Source of the DNA: Trichobilharzia szidati
Lineage: Eukaryota > Platyhelminthes > Trematoda > Strigeidida > Schistosomatidae
Length of the DNA stretch: 64,000 bases
Assembly (NCBI GenBank): GCA_944472155.2
Contig: OX235277.1
Coordinates: 39,882,758-39,946,757 of the forward strand
Direction: 5' to 3'
Shown here: positions 30,655 through 41,463 of the stretch, in pieces
Numbering within the stretch: the stretch's first letter is position 1
Layout: each line of letters begins with the position of its first letter
Position numbers and translations under genes: made by a program
The notes under the pieces: generated by a model
What the model was told of the DNA's origin: nothing
Database searches by the model: none
The model's input: only the letters and a program-made list of their open reading frames with translations

Positions 30655-31358
30655 GTAGAAATAAACTGTGCTTGAAATGTCGTTATCAGTTAATAATTAT
30701 CACTGTTGAACAACACTGTGTGTGTGATTTTATCAAAATAAAATTTTTATCCCTAGTGGAGTTATTCGTCTTAAAACTGATGTAAAATTGTTACAATTCA
30801 CAATAAAAATAAAAGATGAAAAAATTCTGAAAATATTTACATTTGGCAAACACAAATATACAACAAAAAAATAAAAACAAAAGTTGTAGCATTTTGAAAA
30901 AAAAGTTGAATGCTGCACTATTTATTGAAAGAAATGTTATTGTACACAATAATTTCAAATTTTTCCCTTTGCACACGAAGTTGTTCTTGTAATTTAGTTG
31001 TGATAGGTATAGTGTTTGCGTCTCACCAACGAATCAAGCACACCCAACGGACGAGTTTCGGATAGAGTAGATGTAGCGTTATGAATTATACTGTCAACCT
31101 TCAATAGACAATTAACTGTGAATCAATAGCCCTGGTAATATCCAGGAATGCATTGAAGAAGCCCATATACCGAAATCAAATTGATGTGTTCAGTCAAAAT
31201 GATGCACTGATAACCACGAACGTATGTAATGAAAATCCAGTACTACATTTTCTATCGTTTGATTGGATGGAAGTGCTTGGTCACAAGCTGACATGCTGTC
31301 TTCTTGTGCGGATTCTTCGACGATGCCTGCGCCTGTTATTAGAATTAAGTTGGTGAAT
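30655..31358. other. T1 end and conserved uncharacterised block (unit B)
   Basis: The first 90 bases are the 3' part of a T1 terminal repeat. The rest is the unit B version of 11171-11780. No coding region. Confidence 0.5.
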
Positions 31359-31363
31359 GGCGA

Positions 31364-31421
31364 CTAGCAGTGGAATGCAGGATGCGCAATTCTTCTTATT
31401 TAGGACTCGTTTGCCGGACGG
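31364..31421 (-). ncRNA. Hammerhead ribozyme module (unit B partner of 11791-11848)
   Basis: Core CAAACGA keeps C3 but has lost U4 and G5, whereas the A copy lost C3 and U4. Stem II reads GTCC-TAAATA-AGAA, GAAA has become GAAT, and stem III is TTGCGCAT. The surrounding bases (31360-31425) are the same Sm-alpha fragment. Confidence 0.6.
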
Positions 31422-31449
31422 AAAAATCTTAAATTGAATTAAATAATTA

Positions 31450-31690
31450 ATATGACCCGTTGTACTAGAAGTGGCTTTCGTTGCTTAATTGGTTTAGTGG
31501 ATAATGGTTTGCCGTTTGAAACTATGGGGACTGGATTCGATCCTCGGTAGTGGGAACATCATCACTCACGGCTGTATGCAGGTACATTCGTATGACGGGT
31601 CTCAAATGGGACTAAACGTGGCTTGTCCTGGATTCCACTGCTAGTCACCATTTTGCCAAATAATTTCAACTACTGGTTGAGACTTAAAAA
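31450..31690 (+). mobile_element. Sm-alpha type SINE (unit B)
   Basis: The head has A box TTAATTGGTTTAGTGGATAA and B box-like GGATTCGATCCTCGG, then a hammerhead module and tail. It is the partner of 11880-12125. The A box here is closer to the expected form than in unit A. Confidence 0.8.
31581..31640 (+). ncRNA. Hammerhead ribozyme module, degenerate
   Basis: GTACATTCGT, core ATGACGG, stem II GTCT-CAAAT-GGGAC, TAAA in place of GAAA, cleavage site GTC, CTGGATTCCAC. Both catalytic strands are mutated. Confidence 0.6.
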
Positions 31691-31699
31691 CATAAAACG

Positions 31700-32475
31700 T
31701 CACATAATTCGACTTTTCAGCCGAGCCACCTTGGACCACGGGAGAAAAGTCAATCGTATACTTACTAATTCTTCATAATAGGATGAGGTAACTCTTTGGG
31801 ACTCTCATGGCTTTATATTGTGTAGAAGATGAGTTGAAAATTTGTTTCACTGGGAAAGCTTCAAAGATGTGTGGTTGAACGTCTTTAGAAGCATCAGTGT
31901 TAAGTGAACAGAACTGTAAACAACGAATACCATTGTAGTTTCGTCGATATGAAATTTCAATATACTTCTCACTCTGCCTCAGGAATAAAATTATATCATA
32001 CAATTATTGTACCACAAAGTCTCACTTTTTAGCACACACTGAACTGATTCGTATAAAGCTCATGCTTCACTTCATCAGATACCTAGCCAGTAGATCGCTG
32101 TTACAGATTCGTTGAGTCAGATATCACAAAAACGAGAGTTCAGTAAGATTCATCTGAGCAGCGAGTTCTCCTTTTAGTTGAGTTCAGTCATATCCCTACA
32201 CCAACAGTTACGACAAAAACGTAACTGTTTAAGTCAAGGAAACCAGTCGATGCATTCTTCCGTGTAGCCTTAATATTCACGGTGCATAAAATAATTCCTG
32301 TAATATCGAATCGTCAATTCTAATGCTGGAATCCTTGGTGTTATTCACCAAAAACACAAAAATAACTCAACATTGCCCTTGCTCTGTCATACATTCCAAG
32401 AAATTCCCATTTGAAAAATACGTACTACGTTACCAACATTTGTTGTAAAACGTTAGTTTGTGAGCATTCAATTGC
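31700..32475. other. Unassigned duplicated spacer (unit B)
   Basis: Collinear with 12126-12835 until about 32425. No gene or family recognised. Confidence 0.4.
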
Positions 32476-32479
32476 TTGC

Positions 32480-32835
32480 TGGTTTGATTACGGATTGACA
32501 TCAGTTAGGGAAGCACTGAAAATCAAGGAGCTCTGCAAAGCTGTTTCATCTGAGCTTAGGTTTCACCTCAGATGTCGCCATGAATGCGTACTGTTAAGCA
32601 ATCTCAGTCTTTTGCAAAACAGATACCCAGTACACCCTCGTTTTGAAAAAAACATTTGAAAATTGACCTGATGTTCACTAGTGTCTGTTTGCATCAGTAC
32701 GTTGTCTGCTATTCTAGTGAAAATCTGAGATCAGTGATTTTCACCAAGTTGGGTTTCAAGAAAAGAAACTCACCGGTGATATTGGCTGGTGATGGTGCAA
32801 CATTTCACGAAATATTAGTAAGTCGAGCTCAAAGA
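32480..32835. mobile_element. SINE-H fragments in both orientations (unit B only)
   Basis: 32480-32560 is a minus copy of the hammerhead 3' half and tail (CTGTTTCATCTGAGCTT, reversed). 32580-32645 is a plus copy with AATGCGTACTGTTAAG and ACCCAGTACACCCTCG. 32775-32815 resembles the SINE leader. Absent from unit A. Confidence 0.5.
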
Positions 32836-33245
32836 TGAAATATCTAGTAATTACTAAGGATATTTCTGACAAAATGTGCAAACAAAATCCTGTCTGCGAA
32901 GGTCAGACAGGACCAAACACATTACCTACAGACAGTTCATGATGAAGCAGTCACTCGCTAACGTAATCTTGAACTTATTCGAACAAAATAACAGTCAAAA
33001 AATAACATATTAATAACATTACCACACAGCGGCAAAGTAAATCACTAGAGTTAAGAATCAACCAAAATAGTAAGTAATATGTCAACAAGAAGTGTACAAA
33101 CAACAGAACAGTGACAGGCAACTTAAAGAAGGCAGTAATTACAGAACTAACCAAATATCCATATTAGTATCAATATTGTGGACAGATTAATCACAAAAGG
33201 ATATTCACATCGACTGTCTTCCTACAGGCTGAGCATGTTTCGTCA
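32836..33245. other. Unassigned spacer (unit B only)
   Basis: No coding frame or family match seen in these 410 bases. Confidence 0.4.
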
Positions 33246-33246
33246 A

Positions 33247-34478
33247 ATAATAATAATAATGATTTACTTTATTCCAAAAACAGTACTTGTGATACAGAAT
33301 GGAATTTTCAGCATTAATCACAATATTGCATCTAATTTCCTCAAATTATAAATAAAAATTAATCACACAGCAAATTTTCCACACTTAGAATAGGTGTGAT
33401 GTCAAAAACATGCAGCATTTAAAATAGAAATAATAATAATGATAACAGCTAAGGTAATAATAATAATAATACAAGAGGAAATTGCCGTGGGCCTGTTTCA
33501 CACAGTATTGTCAATGTGGTATACAAATCCCAGCATGTTTAAAAATATTGAATATAATGTTCTCTTTCCATGATATGGTGAGGGAAAAAACAAAGATTAC
33601 AGCGGTCATAAAGATAAGTTGGTGTTTGCAGTTATGAAAGTAAAACAAAGAATCAACAGGACCATAAATATAATAGAAATAATAAAAGTAAAACTTGAAG
33701 GTATATAAAGATGGATGGAGGAGATTGTTTATTTACTAGACGAAAAAAGGTTAGTTAATTCTTGTCTGACACTATTTTTATCACATAAAATACGGGCCAA
33801 TTATGGTATCATAGAATTTTTATACTTAGACGTGCGAGCATACAGTTTTCTGAAGTTACTTCTTGTTCTACCTGAGGAGATGCAAGGTGAAAGCTGAGGT
33901 TAAAGTGAATGCTCCAAGTCAGACAAAATCCCTTTAGCAAATTTACTGCACGAAGTCAAATGCCTATCGACAACGACGTTAACTATGTAGTCCACTGGGA
34001 CACCACTCATCCTACTGACAGTCTTCAGCATTCTACGAATTGTGACAAAGTCCTTTTGAAGCAAACCAGGAAAGAATAAGGGTGAACAATAAAGAAGAAT
34101 AGATAGGATGCAAGAGTTTATGAATTGTAAGAGGAGGGGTTGAGTTATACCCGAGAGCCTCAACTTCTTAAAATGTCAGGCGGAATATTTTACTGGAGAT
34201 CGCTGAGACATGAGAAGACCAGGAGAGATCAGAAGAGAGAATAAGTCCAAGATACTTAATTTCTGATTTAATTCCTATATCATTGTCATCAATCTTACAA
34301 CTATCATGAGAATCGACGGCTTCTTTTAACTGTCTTTCACATCCTAAGCTGAAATTAACAGTTTGACATTTAGAAGGATTCAGTTTAAGACCATTTGACT
34401 CAGACTATTTACTGACTTTCGACAGAAAGCTATTTATTTTGGTACAGCTATCGGTCTTGACTTACCTGTAAAGCAGGA
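33247..34478 (-). pseudogene. 5'-truncated LINE-1x relative with full 3' end (unit B)
   Basis: The 3' end is complete: (ATT)n at 33247-33260 (minus sense), AATAAAG and the TGCTGAAAATTCCAT segment. The coding part (33715-34470) reads INSFLSKVSK then a stop, SESNGLKLNPSKCQTVNFSL, SEIKYLGLILSSDLSWSSH, and the open 33900-34163 frame with GVPVDYIVNVVVDRHLTSC. It starts after the catalytic box, at the same point as 12836-13918. Confidence 0.8.
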
Positions 34479-34489
34479 AATTCATCAAA

Positions 34490-34693
34490 TTATCGATAGA
34501 AAGCACTTTGAAATGTATTAACAATTGATTCATTGAGTGCTATGAATAGTGCGGTACCACTCATTTCAATTGGTAGAGCTTGGCAACCAAGCAGAACAAA
34601 ACTAAGTACACTAACGATGAGTTTGGCCACAAAACCACCAATAAACCGTCCAGTAATTGGAGTATTTCTCTCTGGTTGACTGGCGACCACCAC
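34490..34693 (-). other. Unidentified 67-codon ORF (unit B partner of 13936-14136)
   Basis: Nearly the same as the unit A frame: it starts VVASQPERNTPITGRF, with two hydrophobic stretches, and ends INTFQSAFY-R or near. The few substitutions (V/I, I/T, I/V) are conservative or neutral and no stop has entered either copy. Function unknown. Confidence 0.35.
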
Positions 34694-34809
34694 TGCTAAA
34701 TATCACTGGCTTTCCAGTTAGTTATGTCAATCACTCGGAAGTAAATATATGAAGAAACCAAGTTCCTTTTTTGAAAAGTTAAAAAAATCCGGGCAGGGGG
34801 TATATGATA

Positions 34810-35315
34810 TTCATTATCATTATGAAAGATTTTGTATTTCTAAATGAATGGAAAACAAACTATATTGTTTTTACTGTTGTTTCACTATTTTATGCTGTTG
34901 CTAATAGTTTTAACAAAGTAATAGCGTTAAACCAGAATTTAGAAAACCTCAGCTTCTATATATATCTACATAATCATCTTTCCTCAGCATGGGGTAATTT
35001 TTACGTTGCTGTCAAGTCGGCCATTTGATGATAAAGATAACAAAACCAGGTGTGTAGATTGTTGTATTTGATAGGTATATGAAATAATAAAAGCAACATG
35101 TGTTTACATTATGAAATTGCTTATCATATTCGTGATGGTTTTCTCATTTTGTGGCGATGGAGATGGGGTTGGTGTAATCAGGTCAAATTCTGCTTCAGTC
35201 CATTATTCCTAATTAGACAATTTGGATTCCATTTGATACGAAATACCTCCGATATTGGATATGTAGAAGGGGACAAACTGTGTTGCTCTGAGTTCACCAG
35301 TTTACCCAATAGTCT
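34810..35315 (+). repeat. Relic of the inverted-repeat element (unit B)
   Basis: Partner of 14260-14760 and relative of 7690-8230. The left arm is uninterrupted by a SINE. Confidence 0.5.
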
Positions 35316-35329
35316 CTGATCTTTTAAAA

Positions 35330-35570
35330 TATACTAACACCTCGAATACGGCTGAGATAAGTTGATGATACTTTCATTATGCTAAAACGGGATTTACCCA
35401 ATTCATTCTTGAAGAAACTGAACACTCTATCTCTTAGTATCCAGTTTACTTTACAGAAGCAGGCAGAATCAGACTTCGGTGAACTACTAATTCTAGACTA
35501 TCTATCTAGATAAGAGGAGGTAAAACAGAAATTTTCATAAATCTATAATCAAGAAGAAAACACACTCCAA
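35330..35570 (+). pseudogene. PLE RT fragment (motif C to thumb), unit B
   Basis: The plus reading DTFIMLKRDLPNSFLKKLN, LSLSIQFTLQKQAESDFGEL, LILDYLSR follows the PLE pattern after the catalytic box. Upstream motifs are absent. It is better preserved than 15155-15350. Confidence 0.65.
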
Positions 35571-35599
35571 CAAATATTAAGACATATGAAAAGGAGAAG

Positions 35600-35950
35600 A
35601 CGTTCAGCGAAGAGACTCTTCTCGACGGCGAATTCATTCACATAGCTGTACAATCCCATTTATATATATAATTATTTGTGTGTGTGTGTGTACATGAGGT
35701 TTGTCAAGTTTAGATAATTGATCAGATAATACAAGAATGATCTAATATAGAAACAAGATTAATCAGACAGCAACTAAAGTAAGATTGAAATTAGTAAGTT
35801 AGATGACGTAATGTAATTGACTGAAATGTTTCAACTTAGATCAGGGTAGCAACAGAGGTAGTTACAAGTAGAGACTAAGTAGAATTTAAATTATAACTAA
35901 AATTGAGCAAATATGTTGGATGACGTAACATAAATAACTAGAAGTTGAGC
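35600..35950 (-). repeat. PLE-10 inverted left arm (copy of the PLE 3' UTR)
   Basis: Reverse complement of 36392-36707 with a few indels, from the GCGAATTCATTCACATAG end to TTGAGC. It includes AGCTGTACAATCCC, the common PLE end motif. It stops at the exact base where PLE-10 coding sequence begins. Confidence 0.75.
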
Positions 35951-36240
35951 TTTCCAAACGTATCACCGAACACTTACGAACATGGTTTTACAAAGGAGAG
36001 AATTGACGCCCCGCAGCTCCATCTTCGAACATCTGACAGATTTCGGACACCAAGCTACACCCCAAACAAACTTCAAAGTCGTCTACAGAGTAAGAAGTAG
36101 TCTTCCTAAAGGTGTACGAATCAGACTTCTTCAAAATGCAGAAGCAATGGCGATTCACTTGCTAAGTCCTGAACTCTGCATACAGAAGAAGTTCGTTCAA
36201 TCACTACACTTGCAATGGACGTAATCTATCTTATCACCTG
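35941..36240 (+). pseudogene. PLE-10 GIY-YIG C-terminal part
   Basis: The plus reading ELSKRITEHLRTW precedes the open frame 35982-36224, with SSIFEHLTDFGHQATPQTNF, KVVYRVRSSLPKGVRIRLLQ and NAEAMAIHLLSPELCIQKKF, ending QSLHLQWT. It starts just after the YIG motif, so the endonuclease is truncated. The frame is well preserved, suggesting recent arrival. Present only in unit B. Confidence 0.75.
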
Positions 36241-36707
36241 ACAAGTACATCCTACCTAATGTTTTCTCTGTCTCTTCATTAGTATTATTTTGTCTTCTCA
36301 ATTGTAATATTTTACATTTCAACTTTTCTGTTCTCTTACCTATCCTATTTAATTCCTACACCTCACTAACACTGTTACTGACTTGAAACACGCTCAGTTT
36401 TTAGTCATTTATGTTACGTCATCCAACTTGTTTGCTCAATTTCAGTTATAATATAAATGGCATTATTCTCTACCTCACTTCTACTTAGTCTCTACCTGTA
36501 ATTATCATCAAACTTACTAACTCAATCTTAATTTAGTCACTGTCTGATTAATCTTGTTTCTATATTAGATCATTCTTGTATTACCTGATCAATTATCTAA
36601 ACTTGACGAACCACATGTATACACACATACAAATAATTATAAATAAAATAGATTGTACAGCTATGTGAATGAATTCTCTGAAAAGAGTTTCTTCCCTGAT
36701 GGTCTTC
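36241..36707 (+). repeat. PLE-10 3' UTR, with right arm at 36392-36707
   Basis: After the stop, an AT-rich UTR leads into the right arm (36392-36707), which is inverted relative to 35600-35950. The arm ends with GATTGTACAGCTATGTG and GAATTC, the same end motif read in plus orientation. Confidence 0.75.
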
Positions 36708-36739
36708 TTTTTTAAATATTAAGACTTCAGATCACCATA

Positions 36740-37690
36740 ACTCATCAGCTAAAAGGCATCAGTTGCTTCAAGTCTTCCTAGACAAGCACACTGTTTGAAG
36801 AAATATCAAACATTACTGAGACTCTCAAAATAGCTAACTATCCAAGGAACCACGAGAAATCAAGGTAGTCAGAAGAAATGAACACCATACAGCCACCTCT
36901 ATTTGACCACTCATAAATCCAGATGAACTAGAAAAGCTTGAAAAATCATCAATCACGCTAAAGAATCAGGTCATAAAACTGATTTCGACAATATTCACCG
37001 AATTCGCCGCAAAGCGACTCTTCGCTGTCTTCTGTCTATTATTGATCGAATACGGATTTTTCTTGAATTGAAAAGTGGCTAGGACCCCTCGACAGTCAAG
37101 GAACTCAATGGGTTTCTGCGGTACTCTGTCAAAATTGCGGTAACGAAAGCGAGAATAACTTTTTTCATGTCATTAAAAAAACACAACAAATTTTCAAGGG
37201 AGGAAGATTCAGACAACAAAATTTCATACTAAGACGGCTCATTCAAGAGAACAAGCACAGGTTCACTGGAAATCAATACAGCCAGATTAAATATCCAACG
37301 ACAATAACAATAATCTGCGAACACATGGAAGAAAATCTGTGAAATATTATTCCAAAGAGCCGAAAAAGCACTTCGGAGTCATAGTCCTAGGGAGAAAGGA
37401 AAAAGGAAATATTTAATTACTGTCTTCAAGAAAAATGGATTCACCTACAATCTCTAAATTTCTAAAGTCAAATCAACCAGCAGCAAGAAACCGTAAGGAA
37501 CATTCACTCTACCATATGATCAGAATGTTTCTGAAATACAAGGGTTTAAATAATAAAAACCATTCGGAAGAGATGTTTCACATAAACCAACTTCATTCCA
37601 TACTGTCTAGACTGAAAGACCCGTCCAAAAGCAAAAGAAGACATGATGAACACTATCCAGAAAATAAATTGCATACATTGTTATAATCAC
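36740..37690 (+). pseudogene. PLE-11 body, poorly resolved
   Basis: The plus frames change often. Readable parts include AKESGHKTDFDNIHRIRRKA near 36950 and, in 37435-37686, ISKFLKSNQPAARNRKEHSL, which resembles the PLE linker (a FI-x-KFLK-type segment). Between them I recognise nothing. It precedes a clear PLE C-terminus at 37715, so I assign the stretch to the same element with low confidence. Confidence 0.4.
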
Positions 37691-38450
37691 CAAATTTTTT
37701 GACAGTGTATTCGTCTCCTTTGTATCGCTGAAGCTCTAGCTATTCACATGGAAAAACCGGAGCTGTGCATACAAAAGAAGATTACTCAACCACTTCTACT
37801 CTCATGGTAACAATGTTTTGATTTTTTTGAGTTTTTATTTTTATTTTATTTTGATAACTTAATTTTGTTTCTTCGCCTGTTCCTTAGTTGCTTATAATTC
37901 TTGTATTCACTTAGATCTCTTACATAGTTTCGTATTATCTACTTTGTTTCTATGTGCATTCTGAGTAAAACTCACTCATCAAAATATTCATATTATTATT
38001 GCATAACTTCTTTTAACAACTGTTTGTGACAACTCATCACCTTTGTTACTATCCTAGCACTTAATTGTCTTGACTTATATTACCAACCTTTACCTGTTTA
38101 GTTAAAATAACCTTAAGCAATTGTTATTCTTGTATCCACTTAGATCTCTTACATAATTTCTACTTTGTTTCTATGTGCATCCTGAGTAAAACTCACTATT
38201 ATTATTACAACTGTTTGTGACAACTCATCACCTTTGTTACTACCCTAGTTTCACTAACACTTAATTTTCTTGACCTGTATTACCAACCTTCACTTGTTTA
38301 GTTAAAATTAACCTTAACCGATTGTAACTTTGTTTGACAAACTTAATGTACACATACATACAAAACAATACATATATATTTGCGATTGTACAGCTAAGAA
38401 GATGAATTCGCCGAAAAGAGACTCTTCGTTGATCTACGTGTTTTGTCTCC
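37691..38450 (+). pseudogene. PLE-11 C-terminus and 3' UTR
   Basis: The plus reading CIAEALAIHMEKPELCIQKK, then ITQPLLLSW and stop (37725-37808), is the PLE-8/PLE-14 type C-terminus. The UTR contains an internal partial repeat (37885-38030 and 38125-38260, both with CACTTAGATCTCTTACATA). It ends GCGATTGTACAGCTAAG, GAATTCGCCG near 38380-38415. Confidence 0.75.
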
Positions 38451-38915
38451 AAAGGAACTCTCAAGTAATTCATGGGAGTCTGCTACACAGATAATTTAGA
38501 GACTAATAAACACATTACTGTAGGTCAGATTTACCAACTAATTGAGAATATGCCATAGAACAAAAAATTTCAAATTGCAAGTCAACAAAAACGATCAATA
38601 CTGATCAATACAAATTAACAACCAATCACAATAAAAGTCGTCAGAGGATGCAGTTATATCATTTATAGGGAATTCAAATAATTTCACACTTCATATTGTG
38701 ATTTGTGCTGAAGACGTTGTCTGGTAGGACAATGAAAGCAACTAAATCAAAGGACTATTGTTTCAGTGAATTAAGAGATTTTGTCAAAGGTGAAGGATGA
38801 TATTTTCTTGAATCACTGAAGTGAAAATACCGACGGAAAGTTGGGTACCAGAAATGGCCAATCCATGGAATTAGGATCGTATGAGTCAGCAAAGACATAA
38901 ATTATTTTCATAACT
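38451..38915. other. Unassigned spacer (unit B only)
   Basis: No gene. A short stretch near 38700-38750 (GTGCTGAAGACGTTGTCTGG) resembles 22390-22420 and 46135-46165. Confidence 0.35.
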
Positions 38916-39990
38916 TCACTTCAGAGCTGCTGTACAGTTACTTAGGGTGTTTATATATGCGATATAGATTGACAACAGAGGTCAAAAGTTATTATCAGAT
39001 AGTAACGAAACAAATCAAAGTGCGTAAGTGATAACTGTGTTTGGAAAATTATGAACAGTCTTACGTGAATTACGTAATACTCAGTGGCACAAAGGAAGAT
39101 AGAGTTTGAAATTTGATGAGGTTAAAATTGGTACTGAGTGAGAAGAAAGGTGGTAGTTGATTGTCCACCTGAAAAATGTGAAGAGGGTGAGAAAAGGTAT
39201 ATAAGGAACATGTGAGAGTGATAATAGTGAATTAATTTTTAAATTCAAAGCAAAGTAATCATTAAAAATAAACAATTTGCGGGAAACAATAAAAATGAAG
39301 AGATCAAAACAGCGTTGAAATAAAGGACTGGGCAAACGTTTTCTGTAAACAGAGTTTGACGAATTGCCAACACCTCCAGCATACACGAATGCCGAAACTT
39401 GACACCCTTTGTGCCATTTGGCCTCACCTTGTAAATAATCTTGATAAACAACTCTTGTAGAGTTGTGTGGTTTGTGTTCACCAAGCGCTTGAGAGTGGAG
39501 CTAGTAAGTATCTTGCATTATCCTTTTGTTAACCATACCGGATAATGTTCACACAGTGAAGTGGCCCAAAGTGGCAGTTTATCCTTCACACATCCATTTA
39601 TCCGCTGCTTCGTAGCTCACCCTCAAAGAAGGCTTTTCTCAGCGATCTGCGTAGGCGATTCTTCAGTATCTCAGCTGTGGTATCACCTGAAAATTCAACA
39701 TTCATAGATAGGAGTTTCTTCGGCACTGTCTGGGTTCTCTTGGGTTTTTGCTTTGCATTCATGTTTTTCTCAATGAATCTAGAAGGCTATCCACTTTTCA
39801 TGAGGACTCTTCAAAGTCTCTTCATTTCCTCATCGATTGTGTCACTGGAACATATCGTTCTTATTCTCAAGGATAAGGAGTGGATTAGATTTCTGTTTCT
39901 TCTCAGGGGGACGAAAATATCAGAATCTACGTTTGTAAACATAATGTTCACGTTCCTCCTCAAGGATTGCTAAGGATTCAGTTGCATGAA
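38916..39990 (-). pseudogene. PLE-12 (PLE-3 family), linker to 3' end
   Basis: Minus-strand order: NVNIMFTNVDSDIFVPLRRN, NLIHSLSLRIRTICSSDTID, EEMKRL with a stop, PSRFIEKNMNAKQKPKRTQT, PKKLLSMNVEFSGDTTAEIL, a deletion that removes most of GIY-YIG, then FIKIIYKVRPNGTKGVKFRH. The 3' UTR matches 9640-9830. The right part (39780-39990) is the partner of 15351-15500; the rest is specific to unit B. Confidence 0.75.
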
Positions 39991-40139
39991 GAAGATGTAG
40001 GCGAAATCCTTTTACACAACTTGGCAGTACATAGAAACAAGTCAAGTAGCAACTTTAAACATCGTTGAGACGCGCGCATTAACACCTACCAGAATAGTGG
40101 TTACAAGGAGAAGGTAAAATAATTATATTAATGGCTAAC

Positions 40140-40290
40140 AGTTCGACAGCATCAACAGACTAACACAAATTCATGAATTTACAATCTCTACTCAAGCACA
40201 GCCAGGACAGTAGTAGTGACTGTCTGGAATAGCTTCTTCTGCATACAGAGAACTGGTTGTTTAGAGCAGATCGCGATAGAGTTTGCTGTT
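40140..40290 (-). pseudogene. PLE C-terminus, minus
   Basis: The minus reading QTANSIAICSKQPVLCMQKK then LFQTVTTTVL is the C-terminal signature. It is the partner of the plus-strand 17080-17200 in unit A. Confidence 0.6.
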
Positions 40291-40429
40291 TGGAGCATGC
40301 ACTACCTCAATGTTTTTGGCAGTTTATTCAGTACGCGATGGATTATGGAGAAGGATTCGTCAATGCTGGCTAGCTTTGTGACCGAGCTGTTGATCTTTTT
40401 CCCTTCACCTTTAATTAGCCACAGTGGTA

Positions 40430-40850
40430 GATGCTATATGCTCAGAAAAAGCAATTCAAGATGAACTTAGGATTGTGCATATCAGAAAAAAGCTACCCAG
40501 ACAAATTCATCAGGACACACATGAATAAGAAAGTTGAAAAGGACTACTCACTATCCGTAAATAAGGAGCCTTTATACGCACGACTGTTATTGAAGGGTGA
40601 TGTACCTGGCGAAATAATTACGAAGAACTTAAGAAAAGCGGTTCAAAGAACTTTTAATGCTGGCAAACCTGAAGTTTTATTTTCTACAGGATCAATGGTG
40701 ATTGCCAAGTTAAAAGTATCTAGACTAGTCACTTCTAATTATATCTACCATTTGACATTAGCATGTGAAGCGAGTTATATTGGCCATTACTCTAGGAACC
40801 TGATTCATCGCGCTCGCTTGGGAACATCTACCGAGGTGGTTAAATGAAGG
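40430..40850 (+). pseudogene. PLE-6 type linker and GIY-YIG domain (unit B)
   Basis: The open 138-codon plus frame contains ISEKSYPDKFIRTHMNKKVE, LRKAVQRTFNAGKPEVLFST, CEASYIGHYSRNLIHRARLG and STEVVK. Y-I-G is kept. Of the cysteine pair before it, the first is replaced (LACEAS against FNCACGES in unit A). RT is absent. Similarity to 16671-17030 is clear along the whole frame. Confidence 0.75.
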
Positions 40851-40984
40851 TATGGTAAGAAGCATCAATAGCTCGAAATTAGAACACCTGGTCTAAACTG
40901 GACACTAAGCCACTATTGAAGAATTCTTCTCCAGCATTCATCGAGAACCAAATACTGCAAACAGTAGAGTCTATCGCAAATTGC

Positions 40985-41400
40985 CTGAAAGAACGAGTGC
41001 TCTGTATGCAGAAGAAACAGGCCCAATCACTTTTACTGCCCTGACCTGCTGTGGAGTCTGCGAATTCATTGAATACCTCATTACATCCACCTTCTTTGAT
41101 ATGGCCGTCCATCCTGTACATATTATTGGTGTTCATTTTAAGACTACAATTTTACATATAACCACATACACACATGTATTTTGGGCTATAATCCATTAGC
41201 GATCTAATTGCAAATAACTTTTGGAATTCTGATCTAAATAATTCGATGTTACTCTTTATAAAAATACACACAATGTTGTCAATAACAATCATTTTCTCAC
41301 TATTATGGATATAAAACTGTAGAACTTGATGAAGGAGAAGTTATCAAAAAGATAATTCTTTGTTCAATAATCAAACTTTTGAAATTGGCCGTACTTTATA
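40985..41400 (+). pseudogene. PLE-5 family C-terminus, 3' UTR and T3 terminus (unit B)
   Basis: The plus reading ERTSALCMQKKQAQSLLLP and stop is followed by a UTR and a T3 motif at 41313-41370. It corresponds to minus-strand 15722-16110. Confidence 0.65.
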
Positions 41401-41463
41401 TATGACTGGATTAAATCTTTGCTGATACTTCATAACCAGGAGAAAAAATATGCTCCAGAATTG

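Larger units (their letters stand above)
40130..41463. repeat. Block inverted relative to unit A
   Basis: It contains, left to right, a minus PLE C-terminus, a plus GIY-YIG piece and a plus C-terminus with a T3 terminus. This is the reverse of 15622-17313. The flanks at both ends are collinear with A. Confidence 0.75.

Noticed and set aside
30078..30785. Open frame running through the N gap
   Set aside because: The frame exists only because N codons are not read as stops; flanking residues match no family. The same applies to frames at 57721-58638 and 57771-58310.
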